Positions 34,003-43,008 are shown, counted from the stretch's first letter. The stretch: 64,000 bases of DNA from ENR-C20 sp942493145 (GCA_942493145.1 OW818679.1:806001-870000); one strand, 5' to 3'. Numbers and translations: made by a program. The notes: generated by a model from the letters alone, not told the origin.

Positions 34003-34039
34003 TTAAAACAGGCACAGGCACAAAGTTCGAAACATTCGT

Positions 34040-34115
34040 TGGGATGTCGCCAAGCTGGTAAGGCACCAGACTTTGACTCTGGCACTCGTAGGTTCGAATC
34101 CTGCCATCCCAGCCA
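34040..34115 (+). tRNA. tRNA-Gln (TTG)
   Basis: Acceptor TGGGATG pairs with CATCCCA. The anticodon arm is CCAGA-CTTTGAC-TCTGG with anticodon TTG, and the T arm is GTAGG-TTCGAAT-CCTGC. The discriminator is G with an encoded CCA at 34113-34115. Confidence 0.97.
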
Positions 34116-34142
34116 CAGGGACGTCTCAACGTCCTTGTATAT

Positions 34143-34219
34143 GGGCCATTAGCTCAGCTGGCTAGAGCACTTGACTTTTAATCAAGGGGTCCGCGGTTCG
34201 AACCCGCGATGGCTCACCA
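34143..34219 (+). tRNA. tRNA-Lys (TTT)
   Basis: Acceptor GGGCCAT pairs with ATGGCTC. The anticodon arm is CTTGA-CTTTTAA-TCAAG with anticodon TTT, and the T arm is CGCGG-TTCGAAC-CCGCG. The discriminator is A and CCA is encoded at 34217-34219. It is the last tRNA before a strong terminator. Confidence 0.97.
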
Positions 34220-34226
34220 AAGAAAA

Positions 34227-34276
34227 ACAACAAAAATGATGCTTCGGTAATGGAAGCATCATTTTTGTTGTTTTTT
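34227..34276 (+). terminator. Terminator of the tRNA cluster
   Basis: AACAACAAAAATGATGCTTC and its complement form a roughly 19-bp stem with loop GGTAATG, ending in T6. A near-identical copy of this hairpin lies 4.75 kb away at 38988. Confidence 0.92.
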
Positions 34277-34438
34277 CTACATTAATATAGCTTCACGCAT
34301 GCATCAACGATCCTCTAAGATGTTCTGCTTTTGGCATTGTTGCAGATGATATCGGATACTGCGCAGGCTATCGCAGATATCGTGCTTCACGGAACAACAT
34401 TTGTTGTAAAGGATTCAGTATTTACTACCGGCGTACCA

Positions 34439-34467
34439 GACCGGATCCGCCTGTGGCGGATCCGGTC
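34439..34467 (-). other. GC-rich perfect hairpin downstream of the metallo-beta-lactamase gene
   Basis: GACCGGATCCGCC and its complement form a 13-bp perfect stem with loop TGT, about 36 bases past the stop of the minus-strand gene. It lacks a T-run, so it is either a factor-dependent end, an mRNA-stabilising hairpin or a dispersed repeat. The remaining sequence from 34277 to 34438 shows nothing recognisable. Confidence 0.55.
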
Positions 34468-34502
34468 AATGGTGAGATAATGATTTTAAGTCAGATCAAA
34501 CC

Positions 34503-36518
34503 TTATTTTCCCAGGTACTTGAGCTTATACTGCGAGGCCAGGCTGATGCATTTCAGGGCTAATTCCACAGAGTTGTCACCCTTAAGAATGAAGGCTTCCT
34601 TGTTGCCAGTAAGGAGGAGTTCAATTACATTTTCTGCAGAGTAGAACACGTACGGATTTGTGTTGATGATTGCATCGGCGCCCTTGCTCACGCACAGATT
34701 TTTAAAGCTATCAGTGGACTTGACATAGTCTTCAAGCATTTTCTTATCGTAGTTGAAGGTGGTGCCGCCCCAGTTTGCAAGCGTATGAGTCTTGCCATCA
34801 ATTGCGACATTCACCAGGTAGGACATTGTGCCGGAGGTATGGCCGGGCGTACTGACATAATCAAATGTGAACTCCCCGAACTTGTATGAACCTGCTGCCA
34901 AATCAACATCCACAGTCGGGATGGCTGTAACTTTGCCTTTAGCTACATTTTTGAAGCTTTCTTCTGCAAGGCTGTTATCAAGTTTATTCATATAGATTTT
35001 AGCGCCGTAGGTTTTCTGCAGATAGGCGGCGAAGCCGTACTTATCTGCATGACCGTGGGATAGCATGACGGCCTTTATGTTTTTCGGGTCGAGCCCGAAG
35101 CTTTCCATGGCGGGTTTTACCAAGGCATCGAAGTCACTCTCACTGGTCATTGCGTCTGAGAGGACGATACCGTCCTTTGTGTTATAGATTATAGTAGCGT
35201 CTGTTCCATTTCCTACATAGTAGACATCGTCAAATATCTCAGCCTTGAAATTCTGACCCAGGAACATGGCACCGTTCCCGTTCTTATCTTCAGGGAGGTA
35301 GACGATATATGGCATACTCAGGACATTGGAGCCAAAACCTTTTGTTGTAAACTGTGTAATCCCTTTGGCCGCCAGTTTGCCCTTCATCTGCGTGTAGACG
35401 GATAGTGTCTGGCAGAAGAAGTCCATCTTCTCCGCAGTCCGGATGAGGGCATCGGAACTGTGGGATTGAAGAACCTTTTTAACGTTGTCGGTGGAGTAAT
35501 CGACAAACGGATGCATGCTCAGGAAAGAGTCCACCTTGTTATCGTTTATGTAATTGCGGTATTTCTGGACGGAAGCCAGATAGGTTTTAACGCCCTCGGC
35601 ATCTCTCGGGGCAGAGGTTCCGCCCCAGCAGGTAAGCGTGTGTTTGTTGCCGTTAAAATCGGTAACAGGGACGAAGAAGCTCATAGAGCCGGGAGTGTGG
35701 CCCGGGGTGGCCATGAATTTGAAGGTTGCGCCACCCAGTGTGTATGAGCCACCGTCAACGAGATACTCATCGATTTTGGGCAGTTGATCCTCGGCAAATC
35801 TTGGCGGACCATTAGGGCTGGGTTTAGTCGCAGCCATCATGGTTGGAAGGTCAGCCTCAGACATATAAATCTTCGTGCCGTAGGTATCATGCAAATAACG
35901 GGCGCCGCCGAAGTGATCGCCGTGGCCGTGGGACACAAGGCAGACCTTGATGTCAGCTATGTCAAGCCCCAGCTTTTCCATATCAGGCTGAAGGATGCTG
36001 GTCATGTCTCCAGCGCCCTCAAGAGCGTCCCACATGATGATACCATCCGGGGTAACATAAAGGAGGCAGCAAACCCAGGTATCGCCAATGAAGTAGACGT
36101 TCTCGAACACCTCTACGGGCTCAAAACGGCTGCCTTTCGTGTCAGGCATGGATGGCTGGAAGGTCAGGCCGGGGACGTTAAAACCGCCGTTGTTAAAGTA
36201 AATTTCAGGGTCATAGGCAGGCGCGGTTGCTGCCGCAGGTGCGGTTACAGGCGCGGGAGCAGGGACTGCTGCTGGAGCTGCTGCCGGCTGCTTGTCTGGA
36301 ATGACTAACTGTTGTCCCAGGAATAACTTGTTGGGATCGGAAAGGTTATTTGCTTCTGCGATTTCCTGATAGGTCAAACCAAATTGCTGAGCGATTTTCC
36401 AAAGGACGTCTCCGGACTTAACCGTGTAACTGCTCATTGCGGATACAGGAAGAAGTGAACAAAAAGAAAATACGAGAACCAAAACAACTGACAGAATTCT
36501 TTTTTCCCATTTAATCAT
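34503..36518 (-). CDS. Secreted LysM protein with two metallo-beta-lactamase-fold domains
   Basis: This roughly 671-residue protein has a signal peptide (VVLVLVFSFCSLLPVSAMSS) and one LysM cell-wall-binding domain at about 28-75 (YTVKSGDVLWKIAQQFGLTY). After a Pro/Ala linker come two MBL-fold domains. The first keeps the metal motif SHGHGDHFGG and later TPGHTPGS; the second has SHGHADKYGF, where the last His-Asp partner reads Lys, and TPGHTSGT. The second site is thus probably impaired. AAAGGAGG supports ATG 36518. Substrate is unknown; resemblance is to Zn hydrolases in general. The two-component genes lie just upstream on the same strand. Confidence 0.88.
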   Translation of the reverse strand: MIKWEKRILSVVLVLVFSFCSLLPVSAMSSYTVKSGDVLWKIAQQFGLTYQEIAEANNLSDPNKLFLGQQLVIPDKQPAAAPAAVPAPAPVTAPAAATAPAYDPEIYFNNGGFNVPGLTFQPSMPDTKGSRFEPVEVFENVYFIGDTWVCCLLYVTPDGIIMWDALEGAGDMTSILQPDMEKLGLDIADIKVCLVSHGHGDHFGGARYLHDTYGTKIYMSEADLPTMMAATKPSPNGPPRFAEDQLPKIDEYLVDGGSYTLGGATFKFMATPGHTPGSMSFFVPVTDFNGNKHTLTCWGGTSAPRDAEGVKTYLASVQKYRNYINDNKVDSFLSMHPFVDYSTDNVKKVLQSHSSDALIRTAEKMDFFCQTLSVYTQMKGKLAAKGITQFTTKGFGSNVLSMPYIVYLPEDKNGNGAMFLGQNFKAEIFDDVYYVGNGTDATIIYNTKDGIVLSDAMTSESDFDALVKPAMESFGLDPKNIKAVMLSHGHADKYGFAAYLQKTYGAKIYMNKLDNSLAEESFKNVAKGKVTAIPTVDVDLAAGSYKFGEFTFDYVSTPGHTSGTMSYLVNVAIDGKTHTLANWGGTTFNYDKKMLEDYVKSTDSFKNLCVSKGADAIINTNPYVFYSAENVIELLLTGNKEAFILKGDNSVELALKCISLASQYKLKYLGK

Positions 36519-36559
36519 GAATACAATGCCTCCTTTAATCTGATATATCAAGAATAAAT

Positions 36560-36577
36560 GGAAAGTGTGAGGAAAGT
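36560..36577 (-). promoter_or_regulatory. Possible response-regulator direct repeat upstream of the LysM-MBL gene
   Basis: GGAAAGT occurs twice with an 11-base period (36560-36566 and 36571-36577), the spacing used by OmpR/PhoB-type regulators. An OmpR-type regulator is encoded 1.5 kb upstream. A TATAAT-like -10 lies further upstream (about 36610), so the site would be downstream of that promoter, which weakens the case. Confidence 0.3.
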
Positions 36578-36687
36578 TTGAGGTTTTGAAATATTTTCTG
36601 AATGAATGTTATTATACTTTTCTGACAGGTTGAATTCTGATGCAGATTGATCTGGATCCATAGCATTCTTTGATTGTCGTCTGCTGA

Positions 36688-38109
36688 CTAATTGTTAGTA
36701 TTTTGCTTCGGTATGTTAAACCATACCTTTGTACCTGTATCGATTTGGCTTTCAATTCCGTATATATAACGGTGCAACTCAAAAATCTCTTTAACAATTG
36801 CCATACCAAGTCCCGTACCGCTTCTTCCTTTATTTTTAGGTTTAACATCCTTATAAAAGCGATTCCAGACATAAGGAAGCTTATCCTCAGCAATACCTTC
36901 CCCGTCATCAATAATACTGATTTGGATATCGGGCCCGGCATCAGTAAATGTAATTTCAATAGTGCCGTTTAAATGAGAGTGTCTGACTGCATTATGCAAT
37001 AAATTATAAAATGCTGAATAGATCTTGCTTTTATCCGCAGTGATAAATAATAAGTCATGAAAGGTTCCCAGAATGATTTGCACACTCTTTTCTGCTGCAA
37101 GAGACTGCATATCGTCAGTAATCTCCCTGATTAAAGCAATAAGACTAAATTCAGATAATTCCAGAACATAGTATCCCGACTGAAGCTCCGATAATTCAAG
37201 AAGGTCTTCAACCATGGTAGTCAATTTTTTAGAATTCATTATGATAATTTCAGCATATTTGTCCTTTTCTTTTTTTTCTATGCTGTCACAGTCAAGTAAC
37301 AACTCACCGTATGCCCGAATGGAACTAATCGGAGATTTTAATTCGTGGGAAATATTTGATATAAACTTCTTTTTTAAATTATCTTTTTGTTTTAGTTGAC
37401 TTGCCATATAATTGATGTTTGTAGCAAGCATCCCTATTTCGTCTTTAGAATTAACATGAATGGTCGTATCAAAATCCCCTTCTGCAATTCTTTTAGAAGC
37501 CTTATTAATTTCTAAAACAGGCTTTGAGATCTTATTCGCCAATAAAAAAGCAATAATACTTCCGATAATCAAAGAAAGCAAACCTATTATCATCAGCTGT
37601 CGCTTTAAAAAAGCTGTGGTTTCTTGAATTGAGTCAATAAAAGTATGAATCACAACATATCCTTTTTTTGCATCATCTACTGGAATTTCCATTACCAAAG
37701 AATAATCGTAATTTTTATCAAATTGTGCTTTAAATAAATGAAATGTTTGATGTGCTTGAAGCTGTGTCTTAATTTCTTTTTTGATGTACTGAACAATATT
37801 TTGGATTAATGAATCCGTAGTCTTGAGTTTTGTAGCTGATGTATATTTGATATTTAAATTTTCATCGAGCACAATCACAAGACATCTGGAGATAGAACCA
37901 AAATTTACAATTTCATTTATTATTTGATACGATGTAGCATTATTCTGAATCATGGACGAAACTATCCTGATTTCCTCTTCCATTACCATGGCTCGTTGAT
38001 CAGTAAAATATTTTTCCAGGAGTACTGCCTGAAAAAACCATGAACTGGCAAACATAATAATAATTACTAAAATAATGGATATGCATAACTTTCCAGAAAT
38101 TTTATTCAT
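36688..38109 (-). CDS. Sensor histidine kinase
   Basis: This roughly 473-residue membrane kinase has TM1 at about 8-28 (LCISIILVIIIMFASSWFF), an extracytoplasmic sensor at about 30-175, TM2 (MIIGLLSLIIGSIIAFLLA) and HAMP. The dimerisation/phospho-acceptor helix follows (FISNISHELKSPISSIRAY, His in SHELKSP). The ATP-binding domain has NLLHNAVRHS, DDGEGIAED, GRSGTGLGMAIVK. The ATG at 38109 overlaps the response-regulator stop by eight bases, so the pair is translationally coupled. The signal is unknown; regulation of the adjacent LysM-MBL gene is plausible. Confidence 0.95.
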   Translation of the reverse strand: MNKISGKLCISIILVIIIMFASSWFFQAVLLEKYFTDQRAMVMEEEIRIVSSMIQNNATSYQIINEIVNFGSISRCLVIVLDENLNIKYTSATKLKTTDSLIQNIVQYIKKEIKTQLQAHQTFHLFKAQFDKNYDYSLVMEIPVDDAKKGYVVIHTFIDSIQETTAFLKRQLMIIGLLSLIIGSIIAFLLANKISKPVLEINKASKRIAEGDFDTTIHVNSKDEIGMLATNINYMASQLKQKDNLKKKFISNISHELKSPISSIRAYGELLLDCDSIEKKEKDKYAEIIIMNSKKLTTMVEDLLELSELQSGYYVLELSEFSLIALIREITDDMQSLAAEKSVQIILGTFHDLLFITADKSKIYSAFYNLLHNAVRHSHLNGTIEITFTDAGPDIQISIIDDGEGIAEDKLPYVWNRFYKDVKPKNKGRSGTGLGMAIVKEIFELHRYIYGIESQIDTGTKVWFNIPKQNTNN

Positions 38110-38797
38110 TTTTTGCCACCCTGAGTCTATAACCCACTCCCCACACCGTCTCAACACATCCTTTTTCACAATCAAGCTTTTCTCTTAATTGTTTTATGTG
38201 TGTATCCACCGTTCTAAAATCATTGACTTCTTTATCGCCCCAAATTTTTTCAAGCAACTTTTCTCTGGAAAAGATCATATTGGGGTTATTTGCAAGAGTA
38301 AATAAAAGATTGTATTCTTTTTTAGTAAGTAGTATTTCATTATCACCTATATAGACTTCTCTGGTTAAAGTATCAATACTGATTGCTCCTGCATTGAGAT
38401 GGGATTTATGCGGTACATGAACTCTTTTCACCCTGTTAAGAACCGCCTGAATTCTTGCAGTTACCTCTTTAAGACTGAAGGGCTTTGTAATATAATCATC
38501 TGCCCCAAGATTAAAACCCTGAAGCTTGTGATATTCTTTCGAAAAGACTGTCAGTATAATAATTGATACATCTGATACTGCCCGAACTTGTTTGAGTACT
38601 TCCATTCCATCAATTTCCGGGAGTGAAATATCCAGCAGAATCAAATCTACCAATCCAAAATTAAATCTATCCAGTGCTTCTTTTCCATTATAAGCCTGGA
38701 TTGTATTATATCCTTGCTTGGATAAATAGATTTTGAGTGCATCGCTCATTTCTACATTATCTTCAACAATTAAAATATTGAATTTATTCTGGTCCAT
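38102..38797 (-). CDS. OmpR-family response regulator
   Basis: This 231-residue regulator has a receiver domain (NILIVEDNVEMSDALKIYLS, acceptor Asp in LVDLILLDISLPEIDGMEVL, Lys in YITKPFSL). A winged-helix DNA-binding domain follows at about 130-230 (LTKKEYNLLFTLANNPNMIF, DFRTVDTHIKQLREKLDC). ATG 38797 has GAAGGATC upstream and is preferred over 38890. It is encoded with the sensor kinase downstream. The 243-base gap to the next gene has no other feature than the copied hairpin. Confidence 0.95.
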   Translation of the reverse strand: MDQNKFNILIVEDNVEMSDALKIYLSKQGYNTIQAYNGKEALDRFNFGLVDLILLDISLPEIDGMEVLKQVRAVSDVSIIILTVFSKEYHKLQGFNLGADDYITKPFSLKEVTARIQAVLNRVKRVHVPHKSHLNAGAISIDTLTREVYIGDNEILLTKKEYNLLFTLANNPNMIFSREKLLEKIWGDKEVNDFRTVDTHIKQLREKLDCEKGCVETVWGVGYRLRVAKNE

Positions 38798-38987
38798 AAA
38801 ATATGATCCTTCATAATTTCTACTATTTGTTATCAATTGTTCATAACTGACTTTCATAAAAATGGTACTTTCAATATAACAAAATAACAAAAAAATATCT
38901 ATATATGCAATATAGATTAATGTGAAGATAGTGTCAATTTATTTATCCTTGCAGCGGGATGCCTGTGTCTTACCTAAGAAAGACCAA

Positions 38988-39032
38988 CAAAAATGATACT
39001 TCGTTAATGGAAGCATCATTTTTGTTTTTTTT
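38988..39032. terminator. Hairpin near-identical to the tRNA-cluster terminator
   Basis: CAAAAATGATACTTC pairs with GAAGCATCATTTTTG around GTTAATG and runs into T8. It matches the 34227-34276 terminator at about 37 of 40 core positions. Here it can end the minus-strand substrate-binding protein gene (stop at 39041) in either direction. Confidence 0.75.
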
Positions 39033-39040
39033 ATATATGC

Positions 39041-40339
39041 TTATTCAGCGACCTTGATTTCCCCTGTCAAAGGAATATCAGTGTATACGCCGTTTGTTAC
39101 GATATTAAGCTTAACACCGCCATCGGCCGTCTTTACCCATTGGCCGCCGGTTACTGCGGTCACGCAGTGGTGGTTTTCACCAAACTTGATTTTGCCGACA
39201 AGGGTGTCGAGGTCAGTATCGGCGATTGCCTGACGTATTGTTTCTTTATCAAGAGACTGGGCACGATTCAGTGCATCGAGCGCAACCTCCAATGAAGCAT
39301 ATTTGTATCCCATAGGCTGGGTCCAGATTGTTCCTTTTGCAGCGGTCCAAAGGTCTGTAAGCTCTTTGCCTGTCTGGCCGGTGAGTGAAGAAACGTAGGG
39401 GTAGTCCGGTGTCCACCATACCTCAGTGGTGAGTCCGTCGGCGTTATCTGCGCCCAAAGCCAGTGCTTGTGAGTCGAGAAGATATGCTTTGGCCATTGTT
39501 ACCATTTTCGGATTGAAGCCCATCTGTTTTGATTGTTTCCAGAATGTTGCGAAGTCGGGGTTTATGTTAACGCCAGTTACGATTTCGACACCATTCTTTT
39601 TAAAGCTGTCGATGATGGATGTGAAGTCATTTTGCCCTGTTGTCGTAAAACCAGGGTTTACAATTTTGTAACCATCTTTTTCAAGGTTGGCGAAGATTTC
39701 ATTGAAAGTGGTTCCGTCCGGGTCGTTGGGGAATACTACACCGACTGTTGAGCCCTCGAGTCCGGCAGCTTTCCACATGTCCTTAAACGTACTGTATATG
39801 TTTTCTACCTTCCAGAAGCCATGGTAGCTCCACTTGTAGGGTCCGGCAGCCAGCCATGCGTCTGATGCAGCGTCAAGAGAGATGCAGGGAACTCCATAAC
39901 GTTCGGCAACTGCAGAAACAGGGTTTACTGTGTCCGGCGTGTGGCGTACCACCAGCAAGTCGACCTTGGACTCAAGTACCATCTTAGTAGCTGCTTCACT
40001 GGCCTTTGTTGGATTGCTCTCAGTATCCATGAATATCAACTCAACAGGGAGCTTTTTGTCCAGTTCCTTAATGTAAATACCGCCCTGGTCGTTGATTGTT
40101 TTGACGGCGAGCTCTTCCATAAAAGGACTGCCTTCTCCGAAGCTCGCAAGGTTGCCGGTAAGCGGAACAGGTATGCCGATCAGGATGCTTTCTTTCCCTT
40201 CAAGGGATGCAGTGCTGTTACTGGTGTTGGTTGCGGGGGTGTTTGATGAAGTGGCACCTTCAGAGCCACATCCGCTGAGGAAAATGCTCATAGCGGTTAC
40301 TACGCAAAGTAGTATGCCAAGGATCTTTCTTTTTTTCAT
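39041..40339 (-). CDS. ABC transporter substrate-binding lipoprotein (Liv/HAAT family)
   Basis: This 432-residue extracellular receptor belongs to the hydrophobic amino acid/amide uptake family. The lipoprotein signal has lipobox IFLSGCGS. A Ser/Thr/Asn-rich linker precedes the type I periplasmic-binding fold (ILIGIPVPLTGNLASFGEG, TINDQGGIY, ELIFMDTESNPTKASEAA). AAAGGAG precedes the ATG. It is divergent from livGFHM, the other parts of the same transporter. The ligand could be an amino acid, amide, urea or aromatic acid; the sequence does not settle it. Confidence 0.92.
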   Translation of the reverse strand: MKKRKILGILLCVVTAMSIFLSGCGSEGATSSNTPATNTSNSTASLEGKESILIGIPVPLTGNLASFGEGSPFMEELAVKTINDQGGIYIKELDKKLPVELIFMDTESNPTKASEAATKMVLESKVDLLVVRHTPDTVNPVSAVAERYGVPCISLDAASDAWLAAGPYKWSYHGFWKVENIYSTFKDMWKAAGLEGSTVGVVFPNDPDGTTFNEIFANLEKDGYKIVNPGFTTTGQNDFTSIIDSFKKNGVEIVTGVNINPDFATFWKQSKQMGFNPKMVTMAKAYLLDSQALALGADNADGLTTEVWWTPDYPYVSSLTGQTGKELTDLWTAAKGTIWTQPMGYKYASLEVALDALNRAQSLDKETIRQAIADTDLDTLVGKIKFGENHHCVTAVTGGQWVKTADGGVKLNIVTNGVYTDIPLTGEIKVAE

Positions 40340-40578
40340 GGTGGTTACTCCTTTTAAAAATATTTTTTAAGATTCGGATCCACTGCTCAACAAAACTTTG
40401 TATTCCTTCATGCCAGCTGACATTTTTCCTTGTCTATGTTCAGCATAGCATAGAAAAATTGCTTCAGTGATGCAGCATAATGTGCCATTCATTCCATTTA
40501 CAGATTAATAGAAATCATGCTGGATAACTGATGTGTTTCTCCTGTGTTATGCTTAACTCATAAGGATGGAGGGATCAT

Positions 40579-41508
40579 ATGAGTGCGATTCTTACAGTAA
40601 AAGATTTAGGAATTTCTTTCGGTCACAACCAGGTTATGAAATCTGTCAATTTCGAGTTGGATCAAAACGAGGTGCTTGGTGTCGTTGGTCCGAATGGCGC
40701 CGGCAAAACCGTTATGCTCAATATTCTGTCCGGTATACTTAAACCCTCAAAAGGAACAGTTATTTTTGAAGGGAAGGACATCACAAATTACAAAATATCT
40801 GATAGATGTCGCGAAGGTCTTGCCTGTACGTTTCAGGTTCCCAGACCGTTTGAAAAAATGACGGTTTTTGAGAATTTAATGGTCGGAGCAGTATATGGGG
40901 ATAACCTTTCTGAAAAACAGGCAAAGAAAATAGCAAAAGAAGTTGCCGAAACGATCGGCCTTACGGATAAAATAGGGTGGTTTGCCGGCAAACTCGGACT
41001 TCTGGACCGAAAGCGTCTGGAAATCGGACGTGCACTCGCAACAAACCCCAAACTCCTTCTTCTTGATGAAGTGGGAGGGGGACTGACCGAGGCAGAGGTC
41101 GGGATGGTCATCCAGCTTGTCAGGAATTTGAAGGCACAGGGTTTGAGTGTAATATGGATAGAACATATAATAAGAACCATGATTGAAGGTGCTGACAGGG
41201 TATTGCTGCTTGCAGACGGTGTTGACGTAATTTGCGGCAAACCGAAGGATGTCATGAGCTCCAGGGAAGTTGTTGAAGTTTACATGGGAGGAGAGGAAGA
41301 TTCATGCAGCAATGCAGCACACCACGAACACCACGAACACAAAGAGCATCCGACGACACACGTATTGGAAAAACAATACTCGATGTCAAAAACATTGACG
41401 TCTTTTATGGGGATTTTCAAGCCCTTCACAACATCTCATTCGACATCAGAGAAAACTCCATCGTATCCATCATTGGAGCCAACGGCGCAGGCAAATCAAC
41501 AATCCTGA
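40579..41508 (+). CDS. livG: Liv-type ABC transporter ATPase LivG with overlapping His-rich tail
   Basis: This 309-residue cytoplasmic ATPase has Walker A GPNGAGKT, a degenerate signature (LLDRKRLEIGRAL) and Walker B LLLLDEVGGGLTEAE. A normal LivG would end near VYMGGEED (about 238). Here the frame stays open for about 70 more residues (with HHEHHEHKEH), overlapping the livF start by 205 bases. The tail is low-complexity and may result from loss of the stop codon. GGAGG lies upstream of the ATG. It is the first gene of livGFHM. Confidence 0.9.
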   Translation: MSAILTVKDLGISFGHNQVMKSVNFELDQNEVLGVVGPNGAGKTVMLNILSGILKPSKGTVIFEGKDITNYKISDRCREGLACTFQVPRPFEKMTVFENLMVGAVYGDNLSEKQAKKIAKEVAETIGLTDKIGWFAGKLGLLDRKRLEIGRALATNPKLLLLDEVGGGLTEAEVGMVIQLVRNLKAQGLSVIWIEHIIRTMIEGADRVLLLADGVDVICGKPKDVMSSREVVEVYMGGEEDSCSNAAHHEHHEHKEHPTTHVLEKQYSMSKTLTSFMGIFKPFTTSHSTSEKTPSYPSLEPTAQANQQS

Positions 41509-42092
41509 AGACAATCATGGGTATAAACAAACCTAAGAGCGGCTCAATCAGCTTTATGGACGAGGACATCACCGGCTTGAAGACAAACCGTATAGTTGCT
41601 GCAGGTCTTACCATGTCGCCCGAAGGAAGCCATACTTTTGAAAAGATGACTGTCAGGGATAACCTGCTGATGGGTGCATTCCTTGCCAGGTCTAACAGCG
41701 ATAGACTATCACGTCTCGATAAAATTTATGAGCTGTTCCCAGTCCTTGAGGAGAAAGAACAGCAGCTGGCGACATTCCTTTCCGGAGGGCAGAGGCAGAT
41801 GCTCGCAATAGGGCGTGCAATGATGGCAAAGCCCAGGCTTCTGATTTGCGACGAAATTTCCCTCGGACTTGCTCCGATTATTATAAAAGATATTTACGCT
41901 TCACTGCAGAATATAAATGATGAGGGCGTAACATTGCTACTGGTTGAACAGGATGTAAGCAGAAGTCTAAGGTATTCAGATCATGCGTATGTAGTTCTTG
42001 AAGGAAGAATTGTTATGGCAGGCGACTCTGGCGATCTTGACCTGAAGGAAGTGAACGATGCATACTTTGGTATGAACAAGTATGCAAAATAA
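41304..42092 (+). CDS. livF: Liv-type ABC transporter ATPase LivF
   Basis: This 262-residue ATPase partner of LivG has Walker A GANGAGKST, signature TFLSGGQRQMLAIGRAM and Walker B LLICDEISLGLAP. The family core starts at ILDVKNIDVFYGDFQALHNI; the first 24 residues (STPRTPRTQRASDD) are an unusual extension encoded inside the livG tail. GGGAGGAG supports ATG 41304. Which of the two overlapping frames is really read in this 205-base stretch is unclear. Confidence 0.93.
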   Translation: MQQCSTPRTPRTQRASDDTRIGKTILDVKNIDVFYGDFQALHNISFDIRENSIVSIIGANGAGKSTILKTIMGINKPKSGSISFMDEDITGLKTNRIVAAGLTMSPEGSHTFEKMTVRDNLLMGAFLARSNSDRLSRLDKIYELFPVLEEKEQQLATFLSGGQRQMLAIGRAMMAKPRLLICDEISLGLAPIIIKDIYASLQNINDEGVTLLLVEQDVSRSLRYSDHAYVVLEGRIVMAGDSGDLDLKEVNDAYFGMNKYAK

Positions 42093-42115
42093 CTAAGTAT
42101 TAAGGAGTAATGGTT

Positions 42116-42979
42116 ATGCTACAGAGTTTAGTAACAGGTATCCTGCTGGGTGGTTTATATTCCATGATAGGCATTGGTATGTCCCTGGTTTTCGGTATCA
42201 TGAAGCTGACAAACCTTGCACATGGTGATCTTATGATTCTGGGAACTTACATTACATGGGTAATTCTAAGGAACTCCGGAATACCTGTTGTTTTTGCGAC
42301 AATAATTGCAGTTATCATTATGATGATAATCGGCTTTTTAGTTCAGAACTTCCTTGTCAACCGAGTCATGGATAAGGGATCGGAGCCAGCTTTGCTGGTC
42401 ATGTTCGGTTTATCGATCGCTTTATCCAACCTCCTGCTTAAGATATTCGGTGCAAATAACCAGAGCATCCCAAACGTTCTGGCCACAAAAAACATCATAT
42501 CAACCGGCGCGCTTTCAATCTCTGCCATGTATTTTTTCAGCTTTGTTGTCGGCGTAATCGTAGTAGTCGGCTTGAATTTCATAATGAATAGAACAAACTT
42601 TGGACGCTCGATCCGCGCTACTTCTGAAAACACAATGGCTGCAGAGCTTATGGGTGTCAATACAAAGAAAGCCTATACACTTGCCATGATGATTGCCTTG
42701 GGCACTGCGGCGATTGCCGGGACACTGGTGGGTTCAACCTTTGTTTTTTACCCTTCAAGCGGTACGCAGTATCTCATCATAGCTTTCGGCGTTGTGGTCA
42801 TTGGCGGCATGGGCAGCCTTATAGGCACGCTGCTGGGAGGCATAGTGCTGGGAGTTTCACAGGTTCTGGGAGGATATTTCTTCGGCACAGGAGTGCAGAT
42901 GCTGATTGCTTATATAGTCCTTCTGATTATTTTAGCTGTAAGACCTAACGGACTGCTAGCCCCGGCATCCCGAAAATAA
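42116..42979 (+). CDS. livH: Liv-type ABC transporter permease LivH
   Basis: This roughly 287-residue membrane permease has about eight TM segments and the LivH hallmark patterns (GILLGGLYSMIGIGMSLVFG, KLTNLAHGDLMILGTYI, GRSIRATSENTMAAELMGVN, GMGSLIGTLLGGIVLGVSQ). ATG 42116 with AAGGAG eight bases upstream is preferred to 42110. It pairs with LivM to form the transport channel. Confidence 0.94.
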   Translation: MLQSLVTGILLGGLYSMIGIGMSLVFGIMKLTNLAHGDLMILGTYITWVILRNSGIPVVFATIIAVIIMMIIGFLVQNFLVNRVMDKGSEPALLVMFGLSIALSNLLLKIFGANNQSIPNVLATKNIISTGALSISAMYFFSFVVGVIVVVGLNFIMNRTNFGRSIRATSENTMAAELMGVNTKKAYTLAMMIALGTAAIAGTLVGSTFVFYPSSGTQYLIIAFGVVVIGGMGSLIGTLLGGIVLGVSQVLGGYFFGTGVQMLIAYIVLLIILAVRPNGLLAPASRK

Positions 42980-43008
42980 GACGGAAAGGAACAGGTTGAA
43001 TTAAAATT

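Noticed and set aside
34277..34440. Gene or pseudogene remnant after the tRNA cluster
   Set aside because: No frame of useful length or recognisable protein fragment was seen.
34503..36518. Beta-lactamase antibiotic resistance gene
   Set aside because: The MBL fold is shared by many hydrolases; LysM and two domains argue against a classical beta-lactamase.
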